From contig JAHDFK010000010.1 in NCBI GenBank assembly GCA_020628175.1, forward strand, positions 1-50,628: a DNA stretch of 50,628 nucleotides, written 5' to 3'. This document shows positions 16,638 through 25,713 of the stretch, piece by piece. Position 1 is the first letter of the stretch; every line of letters starts with the position of its first letter. The position numbers were made by a program, and so were the translations under genes. The DNA is from Wenyingzhuangia sp. (GTDB lineage: Bacteria; Bacteroidota; Bacteroidia; Flavobacteriales; Flavobacteriaceae). The notes beneath the pieces are model-generated. The model did not search any database. It was not told the DNA's origin and worked only from the letters and a program-made list of their open reading frames with translations.

Positions 16638-17480
16638 TTAAAAAGTATTACCATCTTGTATGTTACCAGATTTATAACCTTTTAAAAACCAATATTTACG
16701 TTGCTCCGAAGTACCATGCGTAAACGATTCTGGGACAACATGGCCTTGCATTCTTTTCTGTATAGAATCATCACCCACAGCTTGTGCAGCACTTAAAGCT
16801 TCTTCTATATCACCAGCATCTAAATATTTATGGTTGTAATGCGTCCAAACACCCGCGTAAAAATCGGCTTGTAACTCTAAACTTACAGACAATTTATTAG
16901 CTTCAGCTTTACTTTTACCTTGTTGTAAACGTCTCACTTTACCAGAAGTACCTGTAATAGTTTGTATATGATGTCCTACTTCATGTGCAATTACATAGGC
17001 AATGGCAAAATCACCACCTTTGGCTCCAAACTTTGTTCTTAATTCGGTAAAAAAGTTCAAATCCATATATACTTTCTGATCTGCAGGACAATAAAAAGGC
17101 CCTGAAGCAGATGAAGCACCACCACAAGCCGTTTGTACAGAGTTTTTAAATAAAACCATTTTAGGATATTTGTATTGACTGTTGTGCTCCCTAAAAATTT
17201 TAGTCCACACATCTTCTGTATCGGCAAAAACGGTCGCTACAAAATCGCCCATTTCCCTTTCTTTAGTGGTAAGGTTCGTGTTCGATGAGGTTGTCTGCGT
17301 AGTTTGTTGCGTGTTAATTTGCTCTAAAATAGGTGTAATAAACTGTGCTTTTTCACCTCCAAAAATATTAACAAGTATAATTATAATAGCGATTAAACCT
17401 CCACCAGCAACAGTTTTACCTTTAGAGATTCCTCTTCTATCTTCTACATTGCTACTTTTACGTCTACCTTGCCATTTCAT
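16638..17480 (-). CDS. YpfJ/KPN_02809-type neutral zinc metallopeptidase
   Basis: The 280-residue protein has an N-terminal basic segment, one membrane helix (about 28-40, GLIAIIIILVNIF), a low-complexity linker rich in Q/T (52-70), and a zincin domain with HEVGH (166-170). ADFYAGVWTHY and the TACGGASSASGPFYCP block, with two cysteines, are typical of the YpfJ family (Zn_peptidase). It is probably anchored in the inner membrane with the enzyme domain in the periplasm. Substrates are unknown. Length agrees with the family (about 280-290). Confidence 0.9.
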   Translation of the reverse strand: MKWQGRRKSSNVEDRRGISKGKTVAGGGLIAIIIILVNIFGGEKAQFITPILEQINTQQTTQTTSSNTNLTTKEREMGDFVATVFADTEDVWTKIFREHNSQYKYPKMVLFKNSVQTACGGASSASGPFYCPADQKVYMDLNFFTELRTKFGAKGGDFAIAYVIAHEVGHHIQTITGTSGKVRRLQQGKSKAEANKLSVSLELQADFYAGVWTHYNHKYLDAGDIEEALSAAQAVGDDSIQKRMQGHVVPESFTHGTSEQRKYWFLKGYKSGNIQDGNTF

Positions 17481-17575
17481 ATTATAATTGTTGTTTTAGT
17501 TTTGTTTGTTTGTAAAAAAAGCTAAATAAATATAATGTTTAGCTATATTGTAAATATAACGAAAACATTAATAAT

Positions 17576-17607
17576 AAAAAGGTGGTTGTAAGCTACTAAC
17601 CTTTTTT
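17576..17607 (-). terminator. Probable terminator after the protease/propeller/barrel gene
   Basis: On the minus strand the stop of the 928-residue gene is followed by a hairpin (GGTT/AACC with an inner GTA/TAC pairing, or an alternative AAAAAGGT/ACCTTTTT pairing) and then a T tract. The two pairings compete, so strength is uncertain. Confidence 0.5.
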
Positions 17608-17621
17608 GGCTTGCTTTTACT

Positions 17622-20408
17622 TTAAAAAAGAGTTGTATTGATAACCAGACCACTCACGAAGTTTTCTTTAGGTTGTAAACGATCTGTTTGTAACAACCAA
17701 CTACCTCTATATCCAATTCCTATCTCAATTTCTTTTAAGTTTAAAAAAGTGGTGTCTAGTATAAGTTCAAATCCTAAAGATTGTTGTTTTTGGGGGTAAA
17801 AATAATCTGAATAATAACTGTCACGTATTTTTGTGAAATCTCCAAATAAATTGGCTCTAAGCCTTTTAAAATAAGCAATGCCTGCAAAGCCAAAATCTGG
17901 ATATAATATAGGAAGCTGATAATTTATAGAAACTCCAATAGCTTTTTCACTAGGATTCACTTTATAACCTCTGGCATAGTTAAACGTATCGCCCGAACCT
18001 AAGTTAAATTTATTGTTATGGTACTGAAAAGTTACAAAACTATTATGATTGGCTATAAAACCAGGTAAAAAAAGCGTGTTTGTTGTTTTAAAAACAGTTC
18101 TTACACTGCTGTTAAATGTTTTACTAAAGGTTGTGTTTGATAGAAAACCAGCTCTAACGTTTATGTTTTGGAAAGCTTTACGACGAATACTACTTACTTG
18201 TAAGTTTACATTTGCAGCAGAAGAAGCTCTACCTTTTAGCGTTTTGTCAAAGGTTTTATGATATAAATGGAATGCATGTAAATGTTCGTATCCTAGTTCT
18301 AAATTTAAAGAGTTTGTATAGTTTCCTTTTACTTGAGCTAATGGAATAGCAACTGAGGGGCTTACTTTTAAAAGCCTTTGGTTTGATTCAAAAGGAGAAG
18401 TGTTAAAGTTTCTATTTAAGTACTCTAAAGATAAATTTAACACAGGATACCATTTTTTATACGAAGCTTGTACCCCAATATCGTAAGAGTTTGTGTTTCT
18501 GTATATTTTGGTGTAGGTGTTTACAGCAAAATCATTTAATAAATTTGTAGCTAAAATAGTACTGGTAATTAAACTTCTATCGTAACTATACTCCCAAGTA
18601 TGTAGTTTTAAACCTCTAAATATAGATGTATAGGGAACAGCTTTGTGTTGTGTGCTATCTATTTTGTTTAAAATATTTCCGTTTTCAAAAGCTACTGTTT
18701 TACTATTGTTCCAGTCCATTTGAGTAGGCTCTTTAAACAAAATAGAGGTAGCAGGTTTGTTACTTTTGGCAACGATACTTCCGTTAGCAGTTACTTCCTT
18801 AAAATAAACGGTACCATTTTTTACATTCGGTTGATAGGCTCCAATAGCGGTGTTGGTAACTTGTTTAAAAGAAGCGTTTTTAGCAAGGTCTATTTTATAA
18901 ATATTATCAATTCCATTAAAAGAAGCACTACAATAAATAGTATTATTTTCTATGCAAATATCATCAATTACATGGCTTGTGGGTTGGGTTATTTTTGTTT
19001 CAACACCCTTAGTGTTAATTTTTACAATACTAATTTTATGATTTTTTCTTTTGATGCCTATAAATTCATCATCATTTATAAACTTAGGACGTGTGAGAAA
19101 GCCATCAACTTTTATTTTTTGAATTATGTCACCTGTTTTTGCATTTAGAATAACTAGAGCATTTTTATTTTCAAAATGTTCTATGGCAATAATTTTAGTG
19201 GCTTCTTTATTAAAACTAGGGGAGAAGTACTTTTGTTTAAAAGTGATTCTTTTTTCTTTTTTTGTCGTTAAATCATATGTGTAAATATCGTTGTAGTTGG
19301 TATAATTATAGCGAGGATGGTAACTAATACCTGTATAAACTATCGCGTTATTTTTGTAATTAAAGTAATTTTCTACATTAATAATATTGGTTTTTAGTTG
19401 TGCTTCGTTACCGATACTATCTATTTCGTAAAAGGCAGGGATTTTATCTAAACTAGATTTTAACACAATTATTTTTCCATGATCCATTTGTTGTGGATAA
19501 TTGTAAAATTGTTTTTTGTTAGAAATTTTAGAAACAGGAGTGTAGTGTGTAACTTTTAAATAGTCTCTCTGTTGTTGCCAACTATTTTTACTTGCCAGCG
19601 CTGCTTTTTTATATAGTTTTTTAGTGCCTAAACCTGTTGCTTTGTACATATGATAGCTAAACCCGTAAAAAGGAAAACTAAAAGAAGCTGCTTTTCGAGC
19701 GATGTCATCCAATTGTTCCGCATCAAAGTTGTTTCTGTAATAATTTAACATTTGATACCCACTAATGTATTGATTGGGAACTAAATCTTTATACGAACCA
19801 TTTCTAGTTTTAGCGTATGAGTAAAGTTTGTTGTTTTGATAGAGCGCTCTTTGAAGTGCTGTGAATTTAGGCAAACGTCCGCGTCCACTTTCAGACAATG
19901 CGGTTTCCATCGTAACAGCATCTCCTTCAAAATACCAGTCAGGTATAGTTATACCAGCTCCAATTGCCCAACCATTCTCACCTGCTAAATAATACAAGAT
20001 ATTCGAAAAACCTGCTCGGTTGTTTAAAAACTGTTGTACATGCCTGTATTCATGTATGGCTAAAGTACTTAACCAATCTGTAGTTCCTAACACATTAAAG
20101 GTTGTTGGACTGGTATTAAAAAATTCGCTTCTAAAAGGACTGTAGGTTACAAATCCGTTAGATTCTACCGTATTGGATCGTAAAATGATACTTACACTTT
20201 CGTTGTGATAGCCAATAGATTTCGTGTTGTTTTTTTGAATGTAAGAAATCGTGTTAGCTATTTGATTGGCTTCTTTTTCTTGTTCTTTTTTAAAAATAAT
20301 TTCAGCGTATTTACTTTTAAGTTTTTGCCATTCTTGAGGTTCATGCTGATTTTGTCCATAAATACAAGAAATGGATAAGAATAACGAGATAAGAAGTACC
20401 TGTTTCAT
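17622..20408 (-). CDS. Large outer-membrane fusion: gluzincin-like peptidase, beta-propeller and C-terminal barrel
   Basis: A 928-residue exported protein with signal peptide (1-19, cleaved near IYGQ). The first part has a metallopeptidase motif HEYRH (119-123) and a likely third zinc ligand in WYFEGDA (E161), a gluzincin (MA clan) spacing. Residues about 290-600 contain WD40/TolB-like repeats (NAIVYTGISYHPRYNYTN, DIYTYDLTTKKEKRI, NALVILNAKTGDI). From about 610 on it looks like an outer-membrane barrel with alternating aromatic strands, ending GLVINTTLF. Its ATG overlaps the mutS2 stop (TAATG), so translation is coupled. Family members are annotated only as hypothetical or PD40 proteins. It may be a surface-anchored protease or an assembly factor; neither is shown. 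Confidence 0.75.
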   Translation of the reverse strand: MKQVLLISLFLSISCIYGQNQHEPQEWQKLKSKYAEIIFKKEQEKEANQIANTISYIQKNNTKSIGYHNESVSIILRSNTVESNGFVTYSPFRSEFFNTSPTTFNVLGTTDWLSTLAIHEYRHVQQFLNNRAGFSNILYYLAGENGWAIGAGITIPDWYFEGDAVTMETALSESGRGRLPKFTALQRALYQNNKLYSYAKTRNGSYKDLVPNQYISGYQMLNYYRNNFDAEQLDDIARKAASFSFPFYGFSYHMYKATGLGTKKLYKKAALASKNSWQQQRDYLKVTHYTPVSKISNKKQFYNYPQQMDHGKIIVLKSSLDKIPAFYEIDSIGNEAQLKTNIINVENYFNYKNNAIVYTGISYHPRYNYTNYNDIYTYDLTTKKEKRITFKQKYFSPSFNKEATKIIAIEHFENKNALVILNAKTGDIIQKIKVDGFLTRPKFINDDEFIGIKRKNHKISIVKINTKGVETKITQPTSHVIDDICIENNTIYCSASFNGIDNIYKIDLAKNASFKQVTNTAIGAYQPNVKNGTVYFKEVTANGSIVAKSNKPATSILFKEPTQMDWNNSKTVAFENGNILNKIDSTQHKAVPYTSIFRGLKLHTWEYSYDRSLITSTILATNLLNDFAVNTYTKIYRNTNSYDIGVQASYKKWYPVLNLSLEYLNRNFNTSPFESNQRLLKVSPSVAIPLAQVKGNYTNSLNLELGYEHLHAFHLYHKTFDKTLKGRASSAANVNLQVSSIRRKAFQNINVRAGFLSNTTFSKTFNSSVRTVFKTTNTLFLPGFIANHNSFVTFQYHNNKFNLGSGDTFNYARGYKVNPSEKAIGVSINYQLPILYPDFGFAGIAYFKRLRANLFGDFTKIRDSYYSDYFYPQKQQSLGFELILDTTFLNLKEIEIGIGYRGSWLLQTDRLQPKENFVSGLVINTTLF

Positions 20409-22618
20409 TATTTAGTTTTTTTAGCGGCTACAACCAGTTCAATTTTATCTAGTGTGGTAGCTGTAGTAAACATACCGTAATTGATGATTATTTTTTTCTT
20501 ATCAATTTTTTCAATGGTACCACAAGCTCTTCCATCTATCAATCGAACTTTGTCGTTTACTTTAAAAACGTAACTAGCTTTTTTAACGGCAGCCACTTTT
20601 TCTTGTTTCTTTTTTTCTTCGCGTACGGCTACAACTTTATCTAAAACTTCGGTTTCAGTTTTCTTTAATGCAATGGCTGCTTTTGTTTTTTGTTGTTTCT
20701 CTTTTGCTTTTTGTGGTTTTGTCTTTTTTACTTTCGGATGCGCTTTGTCGTATTTTGTTTTTTCTATCAATACCCACTTATCCATGTTGGTTTTAAATTC
20801 CTTTTTATTATTTGTCTGAAAATATTTGTTAAGCATTTCGTTGGTTTTTCTACCAATGCTTAAAATTTTCTGATTTGTATCGTATAGTGTTTGGAAGCTT
20901 TCTAGTTTTTCTTGAATTTTTTGTTCTTTTTCGGCTAACAGATCCGCATGCTCTTTTGCTTTTGAGCTTTGCTGTTCCATGTCTAGCGTGTTTCTTTGCA
21001 AGTTGCTACGTTCTTGTTGCAGTTTCGAAATGGTTTTATCAAATCGTACTTTCGATTTGTCTATTTTCTTTTTAGCTCTATTAATTAAGCTGTATGGAAT
21101 TCCATTTTTTTGAGCTACCTCAAAGGTAAAAGAACTACCAGGTTGCCCTATTAACAATGTAAATAAAGGTTCTAGTGTTCTACTATCAAAAGCCATATTG
21201 GCATTGGCAACATTTTCTAGCTCATCTGCCAATACTTTTAAATTGGTATAGTGCGTTGTAATAATACCAAAGGCGCCACGTTCGTAAAATTCTTCCAAAA
21301 ATATTTCGGCCAATGCACCCCCTAATTCAGGATCAGATCCCGTTCCAAATTCATCAATTAAAAACAATGTATTGTTGGTGCATTTTTTTAAAAAACCACG
21401 CATGTTTTTCAATCGGTAACTATAAGTACTCAATTGGTTTTCTATAGACTGGTTGTCTCCAATATCAGTTAAAATATGATCGAAAAAATGGGTTTTACTA
21501 GTTTCGTGTACAGGTATTAAAATAGCACTTTGTATCATGGCTTGTAACAAACCAATAGTTTTTAAAGTAATACTTTTACCACCAGCATTGGGTCCAGAAA
21601 TAACAATAATCTGTTGTTCTTTTGATAAATTTAACGTTTGTGGTACAACAGGTAAATTTAAAGGTTTGTTTTTTTCTAGTAGAATTGGGTGGTAGGCCTG
21701 TATGTAATTAATTTCTTTCTGTTCAGAAAACTCAGGTTTTATTCCTTTAATTTCTTGTGCATAAATAGATTTAGCTTTTAGGACATCTAACTCAATTAAA
21801 AGGTCTAAATATTCTTTTAGTAAAGGAGAAAAAGGACGTATTGTATTTGTTAGTGCTCTTAAAATTCTATCTATTTCGTGTTTTTCTTCTAAAGTAAGTT
21901 CTTGTAATCTTCTGCTATAATTAAGAGTGCTTTGTGGGGCAATAAAAATAATACTCCCTGTTTTAGAAGTACCTAAAATACTACCTTTTACTTTTTTTCT
22001 GTGGATGGCTTGTACAGCAAGTACAGGTTTATTTTCTATAATAGATTCTCTAATGTCATCTAAAAAACCTGCTTTGTCGTATTTTGAAACCTCTCTGTTA
22101 AAAGAAATACTTATTTGAGCACGAATACCGCTAAGTTCTTTTCGAATACTATTTAGCAAATCTGAAGCTTTGTTTTGAACTTCACCATAATTGGTAATAA
22201 TTTTAAAAATAGCTTCGTTTATACTTTTCGTAAATTCAATATTTTCGGTAAGTAATGAAAGTTTAGGATAGTACTCGTTAAATTTTCTAAAATGAATAAT
22301 CAATTCATTTACAGTGGTAGAAATATTGGCGATTTTTAAAAATGCATCAGCCAATAACTTACTGTTTTCAATTTTTAGAAGCTTAATATCATTTTCAATA
22401 TCATCAAAATAATGATTTGGAATTCTATTTTCGCTAATAAGAGAACCTACATATTCGTTTACTTGTGCCAATGCAATTTCTAAATCGGGTTTGTTTGCAT
22501 AAGGTGTTATTGTTAACACACGGGCTTTCCCTTTTTCTGAGGTACAATGTTGCGAAATGCTTTCTAAAATAATTGAAAACTCTAAATCTTGTAATGTTTT
22601 ACTGTGTATTTGACTCAT
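20408..22618 (-). CDS. mutS2: MutS2-type ATPase (no Smr nuclease domain visible)
   Basis: The 736-residue protein has the MutS2 core: Walker A GPNAGGKS (342-349), Walker B LFLIDEFGTGSDP (418-430), the TTHYTNLK histidine (455-462), a long coiled coil (about 510-600) and a lysine-rich linker. MutS2 proteins act on branched DNA in recombination control, or on collided ribosomes. The C-terminus is a small beta domain (about 680-736) rather than an Smr domain: neither the LDxRG nor the HGxGTG motif is present. I chose ATG 22618 over a further upstream start because a TTG-N23-TATTTTTG promoter at 22667-22700 would place transcription inside the longer version. It overlaps the next gene by 1 nt. Confidence 0.92.
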   Translation of the reverse strand: MSQIHSKTLQDLEFSIILESISQHCTSEKGKARVLTITPYANKPDLEIALAQVNEYVGSLISENRIPNHYFDDIENDIKLLKIENSKLLADAFLKIANISTTVNELIIHFRKFNEYYPKLSLLTENIEFTKSINEAIFKIITNYGEVQNKASDLLNSIRKELSGIRAQISISFNREVSKYDKAGFLDDIRESIIENKPVLAVQAIHRKKVKGSILGTSKTGSIIFIAPQSTLNYSRRLQELTLEEKHEIDRILRALTNTIRPFSPLLKEYLDLLIELDVLKAKSIYAQEIKGIKPEFSEQKEINYIQAYHPILLEKNKPLNLPVVPQTLNLSKEQQIIVISGPNAGGKSITLKTIGLLQAMIQSAILIPVHETSKTHFFDHILTDIGDNQSIENQLSTYSYRLKNMRGFLKKCTNNTLFLIDEFGTGSDPELGGALAEIFLEEFYERGAFGIITTHYTNLKVLADELENVANANMAFDSRTLEPLFTLLIGQPGSSFTFEVAQKNGIPYSLINRAKKKIDKSKVRFDKTISKLQQERSNLQRNTLDMEQQSSKAKEHADLLAEKEQKIQEKLESFQTLYDTNQKILSIGRKTNEMLNKYFQTNNKKEFKTNMDKWVLIEKTKYDKAHPKVKKTKPQKAKEKQQKTKAAIALKKTETEVLDKVVAVREEKKKQEKVAAVKKASYVFKVNDKVRLIDGRACGTIEKIDKKKIIINYGMFTTATTLDKIELVVAAKKTK

Positions 22619-22666
22619 GCTTAAAATTGTATACTTACCAGAGATATTGTTTATTTGTAAGTGTAA

Positions 22667-22700
22667 CAAAAATACACATTCAACCTTATATATGGAGCAA
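22667..22700 (-). promoter_or_regulatory. mutS2 promoter, TTG-N23-TATTTTTG
   Basis: On the minus strand TTG at 22700-22698 is followed after 23 nt by an exact -7 box TATTTTTG (22674-22667). The predicted transcription start is roughly 42 nt before the mutS2 ATG. It overlaps the first codons of the divergent ung gene. Confidence 0.6.
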
Positions 22701-23402
22701 CGTTTACCAAATGATTGGCAAGAGGTTTTACACCGAGAATTTGAACAGGATTACTGGAAAGATTTGGTGAAAGATGTAGAGAAAGCTTATGAAGAAAAGG
22801 TTGTGTATCCGCCCAAAAATCTTGTTTTTAATGCTTTTAAATACTGTTCTTTTAAGAATTTAAAGGTTGTTGTGATAGGGCAAGATCCTTATCATGGAGC
22901 GGGACAGGCAAATGGTTTGTGTTTTTCGTATGTTGGTACACAACGTTTTCCGCCTTCTTTAAAAAATATTTACAAAGAGGTAGAGAATGATTTGGCTGTA
23001 ACAATGCCTAAAAATATGGGAGATTTAAGTTTTTGGGCACAGCAAGGTGTTTTACTTCTAAACGCAACGTTAACAGTGGTAGAGGGTAAGCCTAATAGCC
23101 ATCAAAAATTAGGATGGAAAAAGTTTACAGATGCAGTTATCCAAACAATATCAAAAGAAAAAGAAGATGTTGTTTTTTTGTTATGGGGGGGCTTTGCTCA
23201 GAAAAAAAGTACTCTAATAAATACAGAAAAGCATTATATATTACAAGCAACACATCCTTCTCCTTTAGGAGCTAACAAAGGCGGATGGTTTGGATGTAAA
23301 CACTTTTCTAAAACAAATGCTATTTTAGAAAAATTATGTAAAAAACAAATAGAATGGAAGTTGATTGATAAAAATCAACCACCCACTCTTTTTACTTTGT
23401 AA
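22692..23402 (+). CDS. ung: Uracil-DNA glycosylase
   Basis: UDG removes uracil from DNA and starts base-excision repair. The 236-residue sequence contains the water-activating motif GQDPYHG (63-69, catalytic D65) and the minor-groove loop HPSPLGA with H188; family members usually have HPSPLS, so a Gly replaces the Ser. The FPPSLKNIYKE and LLNATLTV segments also fit. I chose ATG 22692 since homologues start with the DW segment and the 25 residues upstream are not conserved-looking. It is divergent from mutS2. Its last 28 nt overlap the 3' end of the SUI1 gene on the other strand. Confidence 0.96.
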   Translation: MEQRLPNDWQEVLHREFEQDYWKDLVKDVEKAYEEKVVYPPKNLVFNAFKYCSFKNLKVVVIGQDPYHGAGQANGLCFSYVGTQRFPPSLKNIYKEVENDLAVTMPKNMGDLSFWAQQGVLLLNATLTVVEGKPNSHQKLGWKKFTDAVIQTISKEKEDVVFLLWGGFAQKKSTLINTEKHYILQATHPSPLGANKGGWFGCKHFSKTNAILEKLCKKQIEWKLIDKNQPPTLFTL

Positions 23403-23725
23403 TTATCCTTTTTTAAGATTTCCATAATCTTATCACGGTGTTTACCTTGTATAATTATTTCACCATCTTTAATACTACCGCCAACACCACATTTATTTTT
23501 TAGGAGCTTTCCTAATTTTTTTAAATCTTCATCTGTTCCTACAAACCCTTTAATAATAGTTACTGTTTTTCCTCCACGACCTTTGTTAGAGAAAATAGCT
23601 TCTAAATTTTGTTTGTTATTGGGTAAAGTTTCTTGCGCATCTTGTTCATCATCAAAATAAACATCTTCATTAGTAGAGTATGCAAAAGCTCCTAGAGCAG
23701 ATAAATCATTAAGTTTTTTAGGCAT
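23375..23725 (-). CDS. SUI1/eIF1-like translation factor (YciH type)
   Basis: A 116-residue protein with an unstructured acidic N-terminus (1-45) and a C-terminal SUI1 domain: RGGKTVTIIKGF, then LGKLLKNKCGVGGSIKDGEIIIQG and the terminal KMEILKKDNYKVK-like helix/strand. YciH proteins bind the 30S subunit and can monitor start-site choice, as eIF1 does. It begins 8 nt inside the end of the upstream small membrane protein gene, so the two are probably translated together. Its 3' end overlaps ung antisense by 28 nt. Confidence 0.9.
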   Translation of the reverse strand: MPKKLNDLSALGAFAYSTNEDVYFDDEQDAQETLPNNKQNLEAIFSNKGRGGKTVTIIKGFVGTDEDLKKLGKLLKNKCGVGGSIKDGEIIIQGKHRDKIMEILKKDNYKVKRVGG

Positions 23726-23969
23726 TTTCGGTATTCAATTTGTTTTGTTGTATAAACCTGTATATAGCGGTTAAATTTAGTAAAAAACCTATTAATATTA
23801 AGTAATAAAAAGGAAGACTATACTGATCAAAATCAACATCACCAATTAGTACACCAAATAGAATAAGTATAGTACCTGAGAGTATTAATGTTAATTTTTT
23901 ATTGCTTAATCGGTTTTTACGTTTTTTAAGTTTTTGTTTTCTAATTAAGTTTTGCTTTTTCGAGTACAT
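23718..23969 (-). CDS. Small basic two-helix membrane protein
   Basis: The 83-residue product has a strongly basic N-terminus (MYSKKQNLIRKQKLKKRKNR) followed by two transmembrane helices (about 26-41 and 53-73). I chose ATG 23969; a TTG at 23993 would add eight residues with no support. It overlaps the start of the SUI1 gene by 8 nt. I do not recognise the family. The positive tail suggests an inner-membrane protein with its N-terminus inside. Confidence 0.6.
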   Translation of the reverse strand: MYSKKQNLIRKQKLKKRKNRLSNKKLTLILSGTILILFGVLIGDVDFDQYSLPFYYLILIGFLLNLTAIYRFIQQNKLNTENA

Positions 23970-24030
23970 TTTTGTTTCTAGTTTTAGTCGCAATAAATAT
24001 AGTCAAAAAAAAACAAATGTTAATACAGTG

Positions 24031-24987
24031 TTAAATTAATCCTAACTCTGTTAGTCTCTGTATTAAATAGTTACCTGCAGTGATGTCGTCAAACTGTTTA
24101 GGATTGTTTGTAGAAACACAGTTTTCTAAACAATTTAATTGCATTGTAGGTACTGGATGCATAAAAAAAGGAATTGAGTATCTGGATGTGCCCCAAAGTT
24201 CTTTTGGCGGATTTGTGACTTGATGAATTGTAGACTTTAATTTATTGTTGGTAAGTCTAGAAAGCATATCTCCCACATTAATCATTAATTCATCGGGTTG
24301 TGCTATGGCATCTATCCAATCTCCATGATGGTTTTGTACTTGTAAGCCCTTTCCTTGAGCTCCCATTAGTAAGGTAATCAAGTTAATATCTCCATGAGCA
24401 GCGGCTCTTACAGCTCCTTTCGGTTCGGTTTTAATAGGCGGGTAATGTATAGGTCTTAAAATACTATTTCCATTGTGTATAAATTCATCAAAATAAAATT
24501 CATCTAAATTTAAATAGATGGCTAAGGCTCTTAATACTTGTTGCGCTGTTTTTTCTAGCTGTTGGTATACTTTTTTACCTACTGTGTTAAAATTGGGTAA
24601 TTCGGTTACGATTACGTTAGGAAGTAAAACTTTTTGTAAAATATCAGACAATACTTCGTTGGAGTCTACGTATTGACCAAAATGCCAAAATTCCTTTAAA
24701 TCTCCTTCTTTTTTACCTTTGGCGCTTTCTTTACCAAAAGAAGTATAACCTCTTTGGCCTCCTAATCCTTGTATTTCGTATTTTTCTTTAATTTCTTGAG
24801 GAAGATTAAAAAAGAGTTTGATTTGCGTGTAAAGCTCTTCGATAAGCTCGTTAGATAAAAAATGCCCTTTTAAAGCAACAAAACCTATAGATGTAAAAGC
24901 ATCTCCTATTTGTGTAACAAACTGTTGCTTTTCAATAGGGTTGTTAGATAGAAATAAATTTAAATCGACTGAAGGAATTGTGTGCAT
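24031..24987 (-). CDS. Fe(II)/2-oxoglutarate-dependent oxygenase (isopenicillin-N-synthase-like)
   Basis: The 318-residue cytoplasmic enzyme has the DIOX_N domain (1-110) and the 2OG-Fe(II) domain with the facial triad H198-x-D200 (AAHGDINLITLL) and H255 (STIHQV), plus the 2-oxoglutarate anchor RYS (R269, S271). Such enzymes hydroxylate or oxidise small molecules. Members of this subgroup are widespread in marine bacteria without assigned substrate. It lies 3 nt after a DUF6048 gene, at the end of the unit DUF6452-DUF6048-oxygenase. Confidence 0.88.
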   Translation of the reverse strand: MHTIPSVDLNLFLSNNPIEKQQFVTQIGDAFTSIGFVALKGHFLSNELIEELYTQIKLFFNLPQEIKEKYEIQGLGGQRGYTSFGKESAKGKKEGDLKEFWHFGQYVDSNEVLSDILQKVLLPNVIVTELPNFNTVGKKVYQQLEKTAQQVLRALAIYLNLDEFYFDEFIHNGNSILRPIHYPPIKTEPKGAVRAAAHGDINLITLLMGAQGKGLQVQNHHGDWIDAIAQPDELMINVGDMLSRLTNNKLKSTIHQVTNPPKELWGTSRYSIPFFMHPVPTMQLNCLENCVSTNNPKQFDDITAGNYLIQRLTELGLI

Positions 24988-24990
24988 GCT

Positions 24991-25713
24991 TTATTTTTTA
25001 AAAAGAGGAATTCTGTAAGAAATTGTATAGTTTATGTTAGAGCCAGAGCCATTTTGTGTGATAGCACCAAAACCTGGCGTATAGGTGTTTTTAAAATTTG
25101 CAGGATTGTTGGTTGCTATAATTTTATTAACATTAATCATAATACCTAAGTACACGTTTTTAAACACTTCTACTTTTATACCCGCTACGGCTTCTACCCA
25201 ATGCGATGTTAAATTGTTAAATGTAGTACTTGTGTTTACAGTTCTGGGTTCAAAAAAATCACCTTGCTGAAATACGGTATAGTTGTTTAGTCTGTTAGAA
25301 AACAAACCAAAACCGTAACGAAATCCAATGTATAACTCGTTGTCCATATCGAGCCAGTTGTTAAAGAAATTGTAATTCAATCCAGCTTTTATATACGATC
25401 CTTTTACAGTGTGATTGAAATTATCTTCTTCTATTTTTTTATCAGTATAACCAGTTTCAGCAGCTACAAACAAATGCGTTTTTAATCTATAGTCAGCTAC
25501 AATTTCTATTCCTCTAAAATTATCTTCTGTAAATGATAAAATAGGTTTTATAATATCTGCACCAATACGAAGCCCATAGGTTTTAGGGTAGTGAGGTTTG
25601 CTAATAGAATCTGTTAGGGTTTCTACAGCTGCTGTAATATCTTTTTTGGTTTGTGCTTTTGCGTTATGTGTAAAAATGCAAACACAAATAATGCTAATGA
25701 AAAATTTGTACAT
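24991..25713 (-). CDS. DUF6048-like outer-membrane beta-barrel protein
   Basis: A 240-residue exported protein (signal peptide 1-20, ending HNAKAQ) made of alternating strands with glycine/aromatic girdles (YIKAGLNYNFFNNW, LYIGFRYGFGLFS, YTISYRIPLFKK), an 8-10-strand barrel pattern. It resembles DUF6048, which in Flavobacteriia lies beside DUF6452 as here. The start overlaps the end of the DUF6452 gene by 20 nt. The function is unknown. Confidence 0.75.
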   Translation of the reverse strand: MYKFFISIICVCIFTHNAKAQTKKDITAAVETLTDSISKPHYPKTYGLRIGADIIKPILSFTEDNFRGIEIVADYRLKTHLFVAAETGYTDKKIEEDNFNHTVKGSYIKAGLNYNFFNNWLDMDNELYIGFRYGFGLFSNRLNNYTVFQQGDFFEPRTVNTSTTFNNLTSHWVEAVAGIKVEVFKNVYLGIMINVNKIIATNNPANFKNTYTPGFGAITQNGSGSNINYTISYRIPLFKK

